This document shows positions 1 through 7,800 of a stretch of 64,000 bases of DNA, in pieces (positions within the stretch are counted from its first letter, which is position 1; each line of letters opens with the position of its first letter). A model generated the notes under the pieces. It saw only the letters and a program-made list of their open reading frames with translations. It was not told the origin of the DNA and did no database searches. The position numbers were made by a program, and so were the translations under genes. Source of the stretch: G963669295 sp963669295 (GTDB taxonomy: Bacteria; Bacteroidota; Bacteroidia; Flavobacteriales_D; CALLUQ01); assembly GCA_963669295.1 (NCBI GenBank), contig OY769938.1:1550001-1614000 (forward strand), written 5' to 3'.

Positions 1-26
1 CTTGCAACAATACTGTCGTTAATACT

Positions 27-479
27 TTACCAATAATTTTTCATGAGCTCGGTAGCCCATAATGGCTGTTGAATATTGGTGGGCTGAAATTCGCGCATGA
101 CTGGTTTGATGTCGACCACTGGGGTGCCATTGATGGCATCCAGCCCTTGTACCACCAGGGCACGGTCTTTTCGCTCCAACAACTTTACCGTAGTGCTGCC
201 CAACCGGTTGGGGCGGTTCTTGCCACGTTGAGCAAAGATGCCCACTTTGGGCCAGTTGGTATTGCCGCGAGGGTAGCGTGCTCCAGCAACAATTTTTTCG
301 ACCGGAACTCGATCAAAATAAAAGATGATTTCGAGGTGCGAAAATGCTTCAATGCCATCGAATACCGATGGAGGCAGTGTTTCTACGAGCTGAATTTCAG
401 CAACCACGTCGCCCCAATCATCATCTTGTATGGTGGTACGGGGCGTGCTTACAGTGGCAATGGGCGCTAATGAAATCAT
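27..479 (-). CDS. trmO: tRNA (N6-threonylcarbamoyladenosine37-N6)-methyltransferase, TrmO/TsaA family
   Basis: 150-aa protein of the UPF0066/TsaA beta-barrel family. In characterised members this SAM-dependent enzyme adds a methyl group to t6A37 of ANN-decoding tRNAs. The sequence shows the family pattern: an N-terminal strand 'LAPIATVSTPR', the segment 'DGIEAFSHLEIIFYFDR', then 'GIFAQRGKNRPNRLGSTTVKL', where the FAQR..RPN.(L/I)G block is the family hallmark, and a C-terminal 'GTPVVDIKPV'. The length is that of the single-domain form without the C-terminal extension of E. coli TrmO. The gene runs leftward and ends 26 bases from the window edge. Its start lies close to, and divergent from, the next membrane-protein gene. 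Confidence 0.88.
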   Translation of the reverse strand: MISLAPIATVSTPRTTIQDDDWGDVVAEIQLVETLPPSVFDGIEAFSHLEIIFYFDRVPVEKIVAGARYPRGNTNWPKVGIFAQRGKNRPNRLGSTTVKLLERKDRALVVQGLDAINGTPVVDIKPVMREFQPTNIQQPLWATELMKNYW

Positions 480-496
480 ACGTGGATTTATTGATT

Positions 497-925
497 ATGG
501 TGAAACTTTTGGCTAAATTGGCGATAGTACCAACAATTGAAGGTTTGCTTTATCGTACCTTAAAATTAATCTTTTTTCCTGCGGTAGCACTGCTCCTCGG
601 CACCTTGATTTATTTGGTGTTTCGATATGAGGCTTTAGGTGCTTCTGGCATTGCCCTTCCTCACTGGGTGCTTTACAGCCTGCCCGATGGGTTGTGGATG
701 TATGCCTTTGTTGCGGGCATGGTAGTGCTTTGGAACCGCAAGGTTACTTTTGCTAGCGTAGGGTGGATTGTTGGTGCCTACCTTTTGGGGTTGCTGTACG
801 AAATGGCTCAACAAAGCTTTGTTCCTGGTACATACGATGGGACAGACATGCTTGTTATGGCATTGATGGGAGCCATGGGATTCTTGCACATTAAACAGAT
901 TGAACTAACCACTAACCACACATGA
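497..925 (+). CDS. VanZ-like small integral membrane protein
   Basis: About 142 aa with four hydrophobic segments: one after 'LYRTLKLIFF', one around 'DGLWMYAFVAGMVVLW', one around 'VGWIVGAYLLGLLYEMAQ', and a C-terminal 'DMLVMALMGAMGF'. The final block (E..Q...VPGT.D..D.....MGA..G) resembles the last two helices of VanZ-family proteins, so VanZ-like is the best guess; the function is unknown. An in-frame ATG at 470 is also possible but would overlap the divergent trmO start, so 497 is preferred. The stop overlaps the next start (ATGA at 922), indicating translational coupling with the small secreted protein that follows. Confidence 0.6.
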   Translation: MVKLLAKLAIVPTIEGLLYRTLKLIFFPAVALLLGTLIYLVFRYEALGASGIALPHWVLYSLPDGLWMYAFVAGMVVLWNRKVTFASVGWIVGAYLLGLLYEMAQQSFVPGTYDGTDMLVMALMGAMGFLHIKQIELTTNHT

Positions 926-1284
926 AATCTTTTGTAAAACACCTTGGCGCTTCCATTGCTGTAGTGCTCTTTTTAATGATGGCCTGGGCCACCTCAGTAG
1001 CCCCTACCCAACTCAACATTACCATTGAAATTACAGATGCCAATCAGTTTTCCATTGCCAATAGCGATGAGTTCGACTATTCCAATGTAAACCTTACACT
1101 GAACAACGATTACCTGGCTTCCGGTTTGGAGATAGCAGCAGGCGATACTCTCATGATCGACATCTCCGAATTTTCGGATGCTGATGGCAATCGGTTTACC
1201 ACCGACAAAAAACCTTTGAGTTTAAACATTACCTGCGATTTGCCCAACGATGAGTTTGGCGATTATACCCAAACCTGGCAGTAA
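922..1284 (+). CDS. Small secreted hypothetical protein
   Basis: 120 aa. The N-terminus is a clear signal peptide or single membrane anchor (MKSFVKHLGASIAVVLFLMM, then AWATSVA). The rest alternates polar and hydrophobic residues and is rich in Asn, Asp and Thr, consistent with a small exported beta-sandwich. I do not recognise a family. It overlaps the upstream VanZ-like gene by four bases and is followed after 17 bases by another small exported protein, so the three genes probably form one transcript. Confidence 0.6.
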   Translation: MKSFVKHLGASIAVVLFLMMAWATSVAPTQLNITIEITDANQFSIANSDEFDYSNVNLTLNNDYLASGLEIAAGDTLMIDISEFSDADGNRFTTDKKPLSLNITCDLPNDEFGDYTQTWQ

Positions 1285-1301
1285 CCACTAAAACCACTTT
1301 C

Positions 1302-1661
1302 ATGAAAAAATTAGACCTTTTCTCGCAACGCGTGCTGGTTATCGGCATTGTTGTATGTGCTGTACTGTGTAGTATGGCACTGCTGTTGCAGGCCTCCAAC
1401 AGTGCTTTTGCGCAAGAGCCTCCGCCACCCAATGCCTCCGCCACCGAAAACCTCAATGGCAGGTTCCATTACGAACCCTACCAACGGGTGTACAATACCG
1501 ATAAGGGACAATTCATTAAGTCGGAGAACTACATTTTTGTTTGGGATTCTCAAACCGGGAAATGCATGGACTACAAATTTGAAAAAGGGAAGTTTGCTCC
1601 TGCCAAAGAGCAATTGCCTCAACCGACGTTAGAGGAGATGAAGGAATTGCAAGAACAGTAG
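1302..1661 (+). CDS. Small exported or membrane-anchored hypothetical protein
   Basis: 119 aa with a long hydrophobic N-terminal segment (residues about 10-30, VLVIGIVVCAVLCSMALLLQ) followed by 'NSAFAQEPPPPNASA', a plausible signal-peptidase I site and a proline-rich linker. The remainder is charged and ends in a Glu/Lys helix. No family is recognised. It is the last gene of the small membrane/secreted-protein cluster and is followed by the repeat-rich intergenic region. Confidence 0.55.
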   Translation: MKKLDLFSQRVLVIGIVVCAVLCSMALLLQASNSAFAQEPPPPNASATENLNGRFHYEPYQRVYNTDKGQFIKSENYIFVWDSQTGKCMDYKFEKGKFAPAKEQLPQPTLEEMKELQEQ

Positions 1662-1712
1662 GAGAGCGAGGGCTCTTCGAGCGCAGAGTAAGTGAGCGGG
1701 AGAATGAAGTAG

Positions 1713-1733
1713 ACCCTGAAACAAGTTCAGGGT
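1713..1733. repeat. Dispersed palindrome, copy 1 (ACCCTGAA-ACAAG-TTCAGGGT)
   Basis: Perfect 8-bp inverted repeat with a 5-nt ACAAG loop. It is followed by 'gacgatgggg', which is shared almost exactly with copy 2 at 2029. It belongs to a family of six such hairpins in the window whose stems differ but keep pairing. Confidence 0.75.
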
Positions 1734-2028
1734 GACGATGGGGTGGAGAAGGATAAGGTGATTGAGGATAAAGAGAAGTGACCCTTAATTCTCAGTGGCT
1801 ATTGAAACGGAACAGGGTGACGCAAAGGGTGCTACTGGACTCCTGCCTGCGCAGGAGTGTGTGGTTCTTCGACACTTCCCCATCTGCCCGGTCTTCGATA
1901 CATTTTGCTGCTCGTGCCTCGCAGCAAAACACTCAGACACTGGACAGGAATACATGCTAACGCTCTCGTTGACCGATTAGAACACTCAGGAACTCAGAAC
2001 AAGCTAGCTTTGAGTGAAAGCGGAGTAG

Positions 2029-2049
2029 ACCCTGAAACAAGTTCAGGGT
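2029..2049. repeat. Dispersed palindrome, copy 2 (ACCCTGAA-ACAAG-TTCAGGGT)
   Basis: Identical in stem and loop to the copy at 1713-1733 and embedded in the second copy of the surrounding direct repeat of about 110 bp. Confidence 0.75.
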
Positions 2050-2324
2050 GACAATGGGGTGGAGAAGGAGAAGGTGATTGGGGGTAAAGAGAAGTGATCC
2101 TTAATCATTACGGGAGCTATTGAAACGGAGCAGGGTGACGATGGGGTGGAGAAGGAGAAGGTGATTGAAGGGCAATGCGTTGAACGAAAAAAACCCAAAC
2201 CTTATGGCAGACTCTGTGCATTTGGTCTGGCCATAGGTCGGGGTCATTTCCTTGACTGATTTCTATCCTTGCTAATGTTAATCAGTTAAATTAAAACGAT
2301 GCCGCTGATGCGGAACAATTCATG

Positions 2325-2360
2325 AAAAAAAAAGGAGGGTCTCTCTACTTCCCCTCCTTT
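2325..2360 (-). terminator. Rho-independent terminator of the tRNA-like RNA gene
   Basis: Read on the minus strand: AAAGGAGGG, a 12-nt loop, CCCTCCTTT, then an uninterrupted run of T. The nine-base-pair stem and long U tract face leftward, so it ends the transcript that starts near 2572. Confidence 0.85.
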
Positions 2361-2386
2361 AACTTTACAAACTACTACTTACTGCT

Positions 2387-2402
2387 TCGCACTTGCGTGC
2401 GA
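2387..2402 (-). other. GNRA-capped hairpin in the 3' trailer of the tRNA-like RNA
   Basis: On the minus strand TCGCAC-GCAA-GTGCGA forms a perfect six-base-pair stem closed by a GCAA (GNRA) tetraloop. It lies between the tRNA-like domain and the terminator. It may protect the 3' part of the transcript, guide processing, or be a tertiary-contact module. Confidence 0.6.
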
Positions 2403-2419
2403 TTACTATAAAAACTTCG

Positions 2420-2531
2420 CTGTGGGAGGAGGAGTCGAACCTCCAAGGAGTGGTTAGTCCCTCAACAGATTTATCCCAGATTCTCCACCCTCGTGACAGG
2501 AGGGCATGGCTGCCAGTTTCATCACCCCACA
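2420..2531 (-). ncRNA. Class II tRNA-like RNA with Asp (GTC) anticodon loop and a 43-nt variable region
   Basis: The minus strand folds as a cloverleaf. The acceptor is TGTGGGG paired with TCCCACA (an eighth C-G pair is possible at 2532/2420). Next come TG, a three-pair D stem ATG/CAT around a loop with GG, an anticodon stem CCCTC/GAGGG with loop CTGTCAC (anticodon GTC at 2495-2497), about 43 nt of variable region closed by GGAG/CTCC, and a T arm GGAGG-TTCGACT-CCTCC. The D arm and long variable region are of the Leu/Ser (class II) type. The anticodon loop, including C38 and a possible G73, is exactly that of tRNA-Asp. There is no encoded CCA. At 112 nt it is much longer than normal class II tRNAs (about 85-95 nt). 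It could be an aberrant or allo-type tRNA, or a tRNA mimic. Confidence 0.7.
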
Positions 2532-2579
2532 GTGTTGTGTCTTTGTTAAAAATGTAAAGAACTAAGTATTTAGACGACA

Positions 2580-2611
2580 CAAAGTTAAAAAAAGTTTCAT
2601 TTTCCTATCAA
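2580..2611 (-). promoter_or_regulatory. Bacteroidota-type promoter of the tRNA-like RNA gene
   Basis: On the minus strand a TTG (-33 element, bases 2609-2611) is followed after 21 bases by TAACTTTG (2580-2587), an exact match to TAnnTTTG. Transcription should start near 2572, about 40 bases before the tRNA-like domain. Confidence 0.75.
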
Positions 2612-2630
2612 TTATTTAATTAATAAGCAC

Positions 2631-2638
2631 TATTTTTG
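2631..2638 (+). promoter_or_regulatory. -7 element (TATTTTTG) ahead of the Lrp/AsnC gene
   Basis: Exact match to TAnnTTTG about 50 bases before the regulator's ATG; no clear TTG lies at the right distance. It faces away from the tRNA-like RNA promoter about 20 bases to its left, so the two share one short regulatory region. Confidence 0.5.
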
Positions 2639-2687
2639 TCAATAGAATAATAAAATAAATCGTTCGTTGATAAATCCTTAAACAAGC

Positions 2688-3158
2688 ATGGAAAAAGAGG
2701 GCGACCATTACGAAATTGATAATTTGGACCGTGAGATCATGCGTATCTTAACCGAAGATGCCCGCATTGCCTATACCGAAATAGCGAAAAAACTCATTGT
2801 TTCGCCTGGCACCATCCATGTACGCATGAAGAAGTTGGAGGAGTTAGGCATTGTGAAAGGATCGCACCTGGAGGTAAACCCTGAAAAACTGGGGTTTGAC
2901 CTCAGTGCATTTTTGGGCGTGCACTTATCGAACGGTTCTATTTACGAAGCAGTGGTGGTAGATTTAAAAGCCATTCCCGAGGTGGTTGAAGCATACTACA
3001 CCACAGGCACCTACAGCATCTTTGTGAAAATATATTGCCGCAACACCAAACACCTGTACGATGTTCTCAACCATAAAATACAGGGCATCAAGGGCGTGCA
3101 AGGCACCGAAACATTGATCTGCCTGGAAGAGAGCATCAAGCGGCCAATTCAATTTTAA
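2688..3158 (+). CDS. Lrp/AsnC family transcriptional regulator
   Basis: 156 aa. The N-terminal half is the AsnC-type helix-turn-helix: 'LDREIMRILTEDARIAYTEI' leads into 'AKKLIVSPGTIHVRMKKLEE', and 'GIVKG' follows. The C-terminal half is the RAM ligand-binding fold, with 'AFLGVHLSNGS', 'VVEAYYTTGTYSIFVKIYC' and 'IQGIKGVQGTETLICL'. Proteins of this family form octameric or hexadecameric discs that bind DNA and respond to amino acids. It is divergent from the tRNA-like RNA gene, with about 155 bases between it and that RNA domain; the promoters nearly abut, so autoregulation that also affects the RNA is plausible. That link is inference. The specific effector cannot be read from the sequence. 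Confidence 0.9.
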   Translation: MEKEGDHYEIDNLDREIMRILTEDARIAYTEIAKKLIVSPGTIHVRMKKLEELGIVKGSHLEVNPEKLGFDLSAFLGVHLSNGSIYEAVVVDLKAIPEVVEAYYTTGTYSIFVKIYCRNTKHLYDVLNHKIQGIKGVQGTETLICLEESIKRPIQF

Positions 3159-3237
3159 CGTTGTAAATACTACTATTCCAGTAATAAAGCATAGGGCATT
3201 GGGGCATAAGTATACTTTTAGCCGATGGATTAATGGC

Positions 3238-3245
3238 TAACTTTG
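3238..3245 (+). promoter_or_regulatory. -7 element (TAACTTTG) immediately before cysH
   Basis: Perfect TAnnTTTG with a TTTA 17 bases upstream as a possible -33 element. It ends only four bases before the cysH ATG at 3250, so transcription would begin at or just inside the start codon. Confidence 0.55.
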
Positions 3246-3249
3246 CTTT

Positions 3250-3903
3250 ATGACATTCGAAGAAATTGAAACTCAAGTACATCGGTATGCTGCTGAAGGG
3301 AAGCGAATGTTTGCTACTTCCTCTTTTCAAACGCACAGCATTCCTATGCTTCATTTGCTCAGCCGTATTGAGGCAGATATTACCATTTGTTTCATCAATA
3401 CTGGCTATCACTTTCCTGAAACGGTACAATTTAAAGATCAGATCGCTGCGCTGTTGCACTTAAAAATGTTGGATGTAAAGTCGTTGGTGCCTCGCAATAT
3501 GCAGCGCAACGCCCAAGGCAATCTATACTTTACCTCCGATCCGGATTATTGTTGCTTTTTAAACAAAACCCAACCCATGGAGCCTTTGTTGATGGAGTAC
3601 GATGTATGGATCAACGGGATTCGAGCCGATCAAAATGCCAACCGCAGAAACATGAAGGTAGAGCAGGCGGCTCCTCATGGGGCAGTGCGTTTTCATCCTA
3701 TGCTCGATTGGTCGGGAAAAATGATTTACGACTATATCCGTGAATACGATTTACCGCGCCACCCGCTCGAAAATCAAGGGTATATGAGCATTGGTTGCGA
3801 ACCCTGTACCCGCAAATTAGACCTAACCAACGACCGTGGAGGGCGCTGGTTTGGGCTAAACAAAACTGAATGTGGATTACATACTGACCTGGTAGAAAAA
3901 TGA
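3250..3903 (+). CDS. cysH: Phosphoadenylyl/adenylyl-sulfate reductase
   Basis: 217 aa, assimilatory PAPS/APS reductase of the PP-loop ATPase fold, which reduces activated sulfate to sulfite with thioredoxin. Visible signatures are the phosphate-binding 'ATSSFQTHS' (residues 22-30), 'FINTGYHFPET' (48-58), 'INGIRADQNANR', and a C-terminal 'ECGLH' whose Cys208 is the catalytic thiolate. A Cys-Cys pair at 101-102 and C183/C186 in 'IGCEPC' supply the four ligands of a 4Fe-4S cluster, which marks the bacterial APS-reducing type rather than the cluster-free E. coli PAPS type. The stop overlaps the next gene by four bases. A strong -7 promoter element ends four bases before the ATG, suggesting a leaderless mRNA. 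Confidence 0.92.
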   Translation: MTFEEIETQVHRYAAEGKRMFATSSFQTHSIPMLHLLSRIEADITICFINTGYHFPETVQFKDQIAALLHLKMLDVKSLVPRNMQRNAQGNLYFTSDPDYCCFLNKTQPMEPLLMEYDVWINGIRADQNANRRNMKVEQAAPHGAVRFHPMLDWSGKMIYDYIREYDLPRHPLENQGYMSIGCEPCTRKLDLTNDRGGRWFGLNKTECGLHTDLVEK

Positions 3904-4820
3904 GAATATTAATTACTGGAGGTGCCGGTTATATTGGTACAGAGCTCACCTACGAATTGGCTCAACGCGATGCGGTAGAAGAAATTATTGTTTACGACAA
4001 CTTGAGTCGGGGCAACTACAACTTGTTCATTGGTTCCAATAAGATTGGTGGTAACAAGGTACGCTTTGTGCATGGCGAGTTGTTGGATTCGCGCAAGCTC
4101 AAAAAGGAATTGGCCAACGTAGATGTGGTGTATCATTTAGCGGCTCGTGTTACCACTCCTTTTGCCGATCAAAACCCACACTTGTTTGAGCAAACCAACC
4201 ATTGGGGTACTGCCGAGTTGGTGTATGCCATTGAGGAAAGCGAACGCATTTCCAAAGTTATCTACGCCAGTAGCGCTTCGGTATATGGTGCATCCAGCAC
4301 TGAGGTGGATATCGATTCGCCCATCAACCCACGCACCTTTTATGGCATCTCAAAAATGCGTGGCGAAGAACATGTACAACGGTTGTTTGCCAAGGTACCC
4401 ACCTACATTATTCGGTGCGGTAATGTGTATGGCTATAGCAAAAGCATGCGGTTCGATTCGGTCATCAATAAGTTTATGTTTGATGCCCACTTCAAGAACA
4501 AAATTACCATCAATGGCAATGGCAGTCAGCACCGCTCCTTCATCCACATCGATAAAGCAGCCAATGTGATGGCCAACTTATTAGAGGGAAAGATTAAATC
4601 GGGACGGTACGATTTGGTAGAAGATACGTTGGAGATCAACTACATTGCCGATACCCTTAAAGAGGTGTATCCTGAACTGGAGATGCTGTATGTGAACCAG
4701 CATTTGAAACTCCGCGAGTTAAAAGTAAAACCCAATGCTGCCATCAATGCCATGATTAACATAGAGGTTCGCACCTTGAAGCAGGTACTCACCGAGTTCA
4801 AAAAGGCATTTGCCTTTTAG
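3900..4820 (+). CDS. NAD-dependent epimerase/dehydratase (extended SDR)
   Basis: 306 aa, extended short-chain dehydrogenase of the nucleotide-sugar epimerase type. The Rossmann motif 'ITGGAGYIG' is at residues 5-13, 'YHLAAR' follows strand 4, and 'SSASVYG' with 'YGISK' supplies the Ser and the YxxxK catalytic pair. The C-terminal part has the substrate-binding 'NGNGSQHRSFIHIDKAA', typical of UDP-sugar epimerases. The exact sugar is not deducible. It starts inside the cysH stop codon (ATGA) and is presumably cotranscribed. Its stop (4818-4820) overlaps the stop of the convergent giant adhesin gene by three bases, with no terminator between them. Confidence 0.85.
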   Translation: MRILITGGAGYIGTELTYELAQRDAVEEIIVYDNLSRGNYNLFIGSNKIGGNKVRFVHGELLDSRKLKKELANVDVVYHLAARVTTPFADQNPHLFEQTNHWGTAELVYAIEESERISKVIYASSASVYGASSTEVDIDSPINPRTFYGISKMRGEEHVQRLFAKVPTYIIRCGNVYGYSKSMRFDSVINKFMFDAHFKNKITINGNGSQHRSFIHIDKAANVMANLLEGKIKSGRYDLVEDTLEINYIADTLKEVYPELEMLYVNQHLKLRELKVKPNAAINAMINIEVRTLKQVLTEFKKAFAF

Positions 4821-7800
4821 CGCAACAATGTAACGTGCCCTGTAAAGGTGTGTCGCTTGCTGGTAGTAGCATCAGATACTTCCAATTTCCACACGTATAT
4901 GCCTTGTTGGCCTGTTTCGCCATTGCCCCCAATAGCTCCTCCCCACTGCAAGTTGGAGTGATGGCTTTCAAACACCAATTTCCCCCACCGGTCGAAGATA
5001 GAGAGTTGGTACGATAAGGGATCAATTCCATTGAGCACTGGCACAAAATAATCGTTTACACCATCACCGTTAGGCGTAAAAGTATTGGGCACATACACCA
5101 AAAACACATCGTTGATCATAACGCTGTAGCAGGTGGTATCCATACAGTTGTTGATGTTGGCAGCCACCAGGCAAACATTGTAGTTGCCAGGTTGATCGCC
5201 AGGAAAAGTGAACGATGGATTGGTATCGGTTGATGTTCCCAGTTGGTCAAAGATCCACTCGTAAGTTACCGCATCGGTAGAGTGGTTACTGAAGTTAACG
5301 ACGGGCTCCATAATGTTCGCCGATTGAGGGCCAAACACAAAGTCGGCCTGCGGGTATTCATATACACAAATCAGTTGCGTAAAGGTAGTGTCGTTCATAC
5401 AACCATCGGGCGATACCACAGTAAGGGTAACATCGTAACACCCGGGAACCTGATATGTGTGCGTTGGGTTGCAATCGTTAGAAGTATTGCCATCGCCAAA
5501 GTTCCAGAAACAATTGCCTATTAACATAGGATCGGTAAGGTTGGTGAACCCTGCTGTTACCGGTGTGCATCCCGAGGTATTGTCGACAGTAAAATTCACT
5601 GTTGGTGTTTGGTGCACGGTAACGGTTACCTGATCGGTAGTAGTAGTAGAACCACAACCATCGCTTATGGTTACGGTATAGGTAGTGGTGCCTGTGGGCG
5701 ATATGCTAACGGAAGCGCCGCTGGCAGTCCAACCCGAACCATCGTCGTTGGTCCAATGGTAAGTGTATGGCCCACCACTGCCTCCTCCACCAGTAGCGGA
5801 GATGGTTAGTGTTTCGCCCGAACAAATGGTTTGATCGAATTGGGCAGTTACGATAATTGCTGTGTTTGTTGCAACGATTACACTTGCTTGTGCCATACAA
5901 CCGTTGGCATCGGTTACAGTAACGGTATACGTACCTGCTATGCCGATGTTTAAGGTGCTGCCCAATGTGGCATTAGGGTCATTCCATGCATAGGTATATG
6001 GCCCTGTTCCTCCTACCCCATTGCTCGTTATGGTGGCGATACCTCCATCGCAAATAATGGTGTCGTTGCTGATGTTTACCGTTAATGTTGTGGGTGCGTT
6101 TACAGTAATTACTGCCGTGGTGGCACATCCGTTGGCGTCAGATACAGTCATGTTATTTGCACCAGCACAAAGTCCGTTGAAGGTGCCTGAGGCTTGTGCC
6201 CCTCCTCCAATGTCGTACATGTAAGGGGGCGTTCCACCACTGCCAGCCACCGTTACCGCACCATCGCATACTCCATTGCAGCTTACATCGGTTTGGGTAG
6301 TAATGCTACCGCCCAATGCTGGTGGGTCGGTAAGGGTCACTACATCGATGTACTGACAGCCGTTCCCATCTTCTATTAATATGTTGTAAGTGCCTGCACA
6401 AACATTGGTAAAGTTCCCCGACGTTTGCGTGGTTACTCCACCGTCGATGCTATAGGTTACGGTAGGTGCTCCAAGGTTTTCTGTTAAGGTGATGGTACCA
6501 TCGCATGCCCCTGCACAAAGTGGGTTGGTAGAGGCTACCGTGTTGGTCATCGGGCAGCAGCTTGGCCCTACCACAATGGTAATGGAACCGGTTACGGTAC
6601 AGCCATTGGCATCGGTTACTGTGTAGTTGTATGTACCTGGAGGCAGGTTGGTAAATGCCCCTGTACCGTTGGGTGCCCCAAAACCAATGTCGTAATTATA
6701 TCCTGCTGTTCCACCACCACCGGTAAGGGTAATGGTGCCATCGTTATCGCCAGCACATGTTTCGTCGGTGCTTGCCTCGCCCACTGTTAATGGAGGCGGC
6801 TCATTCACCACGATGCTTCCTGTTCCGGTGCAACCGTTGGCATCGGTTACGGTTAGGTTGTAGTTTCCTGCACACACGTTGTTGATGGGCGATCCTATTC
6901 CCAGCCCTCCCCAATCGTAGGTGTAGGGCGATGTTCCGGTAGCGCCTAAAGCCGATACCTGTCCGGTGCATGTTCCGTTGCAAAGGGCATCGGTAGCCGA
7001 GGTGGCTACAGTAGGGTTAGGGTTTACGGTAACGGTTACCGGCCAGCGGCAAACCGTCGAAGTCCATCCGCATACCAGGCCGGGGTTCACTACATCTACG
7101 GTAGATGGCTGACAAACAAAGTCGCCCATGTTGTTGTTATCGCTATTCCCAACCCGTTGGATGCTATAAGCCACACCACCCTGGGTACCACAGTTCGAAT
7201 CTACCCCATCACCAATCCATTCGGCACCAAGGGTAATGTTAAATCCGTTGATGGTGGGGTTAAAACCTGCCAAATCAGCGGCTGTCCATCCCCAACAAAC
7301 AAAGTCAATCACGTTGCCTACATCGTCAATAATGATGGCCCAGCTTCTATAAGTGGCATTGTTGCCGGGGTTCCACTGAATGTTGTTTCCCCAGTAGTTG
7401 GGGTCGCCAAAGACATCGTTTCGCGACACTACCGAACATTCATCGAACGAGTTGGGCAGGTGCCACGGAAGAAGATTTACAGCATTGATATCAACATAGG
7501 AGCTGCTTATGGCTGCCACCCATCCGGTAGTATTTACCGGAGTGTTGTACAGGTTGGAAATTTCCATGTAGTCGGCACTGGCGTTTCCTATAAAGCCTTC
7601 CAGTCCGCATTCGGTAATTAAAATAACTCCCTCATTAGAATTTACTCCCGATGCTTGTACGTATGCTGTGGTATTGGCATTGAGTACTGGTGTGTTCCAC
7701 GTGTCGGTAGGCGATAGTTGATTTCCTCCATTAGGACTGTCCCACCATTCGAAGGGGCCGTTGTTGCCACTGGCAGTTAAAGCGGTAGACGCGCCCTCAC

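Larger units (their letters stand above)
1662..2324. repeat. Gene-free mosaic of short palindromes and a direct repeat of about 110 bp
   Basis: No credible gene lies here. A segment starting 'agtagaccctgaaac' at about 1709-1822 is repeated with about 85-90% identity at about 2025-2141, and a third partial copy ('cagggtgacgatggggtgg') follows at about 2132-2169. Perfect hairpins sit inside or between the copies: 1713-1733 and 2029-2049 (8-bp stem, loop ACAAG), 1839-1858 (ACTCCTGC/GCAGGAGT) and 1903-1929 (TTTTGCTGC/GCAGCAAAA). An imperfect hairpin lies at about 2198-2238 (CTTATGGCAGAC/GTCTGGCCATAGG). The region looks like an accumulation site for dispersed palindromic elements. Confidence 0.7.

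Noticed and set aside
1778..2051. Several short plus-strand frames
   Set aside because: They run through palindromic repeats and have no start context or protein-like composition.
2420..2531. tmRNA or tRNA-Sec
   Set aside because: No tag reading frame and too short for tmRNA. The loop anticodon is GTC, not TCA, although an 8-bp acceptor is possible.
2365..2580. A 71-codon minus-strand frame
   Set aside because: It covers the tRNA-like domain, hairpin and terminator; composition is not protein-like and the RNA structure explains the sequence better.
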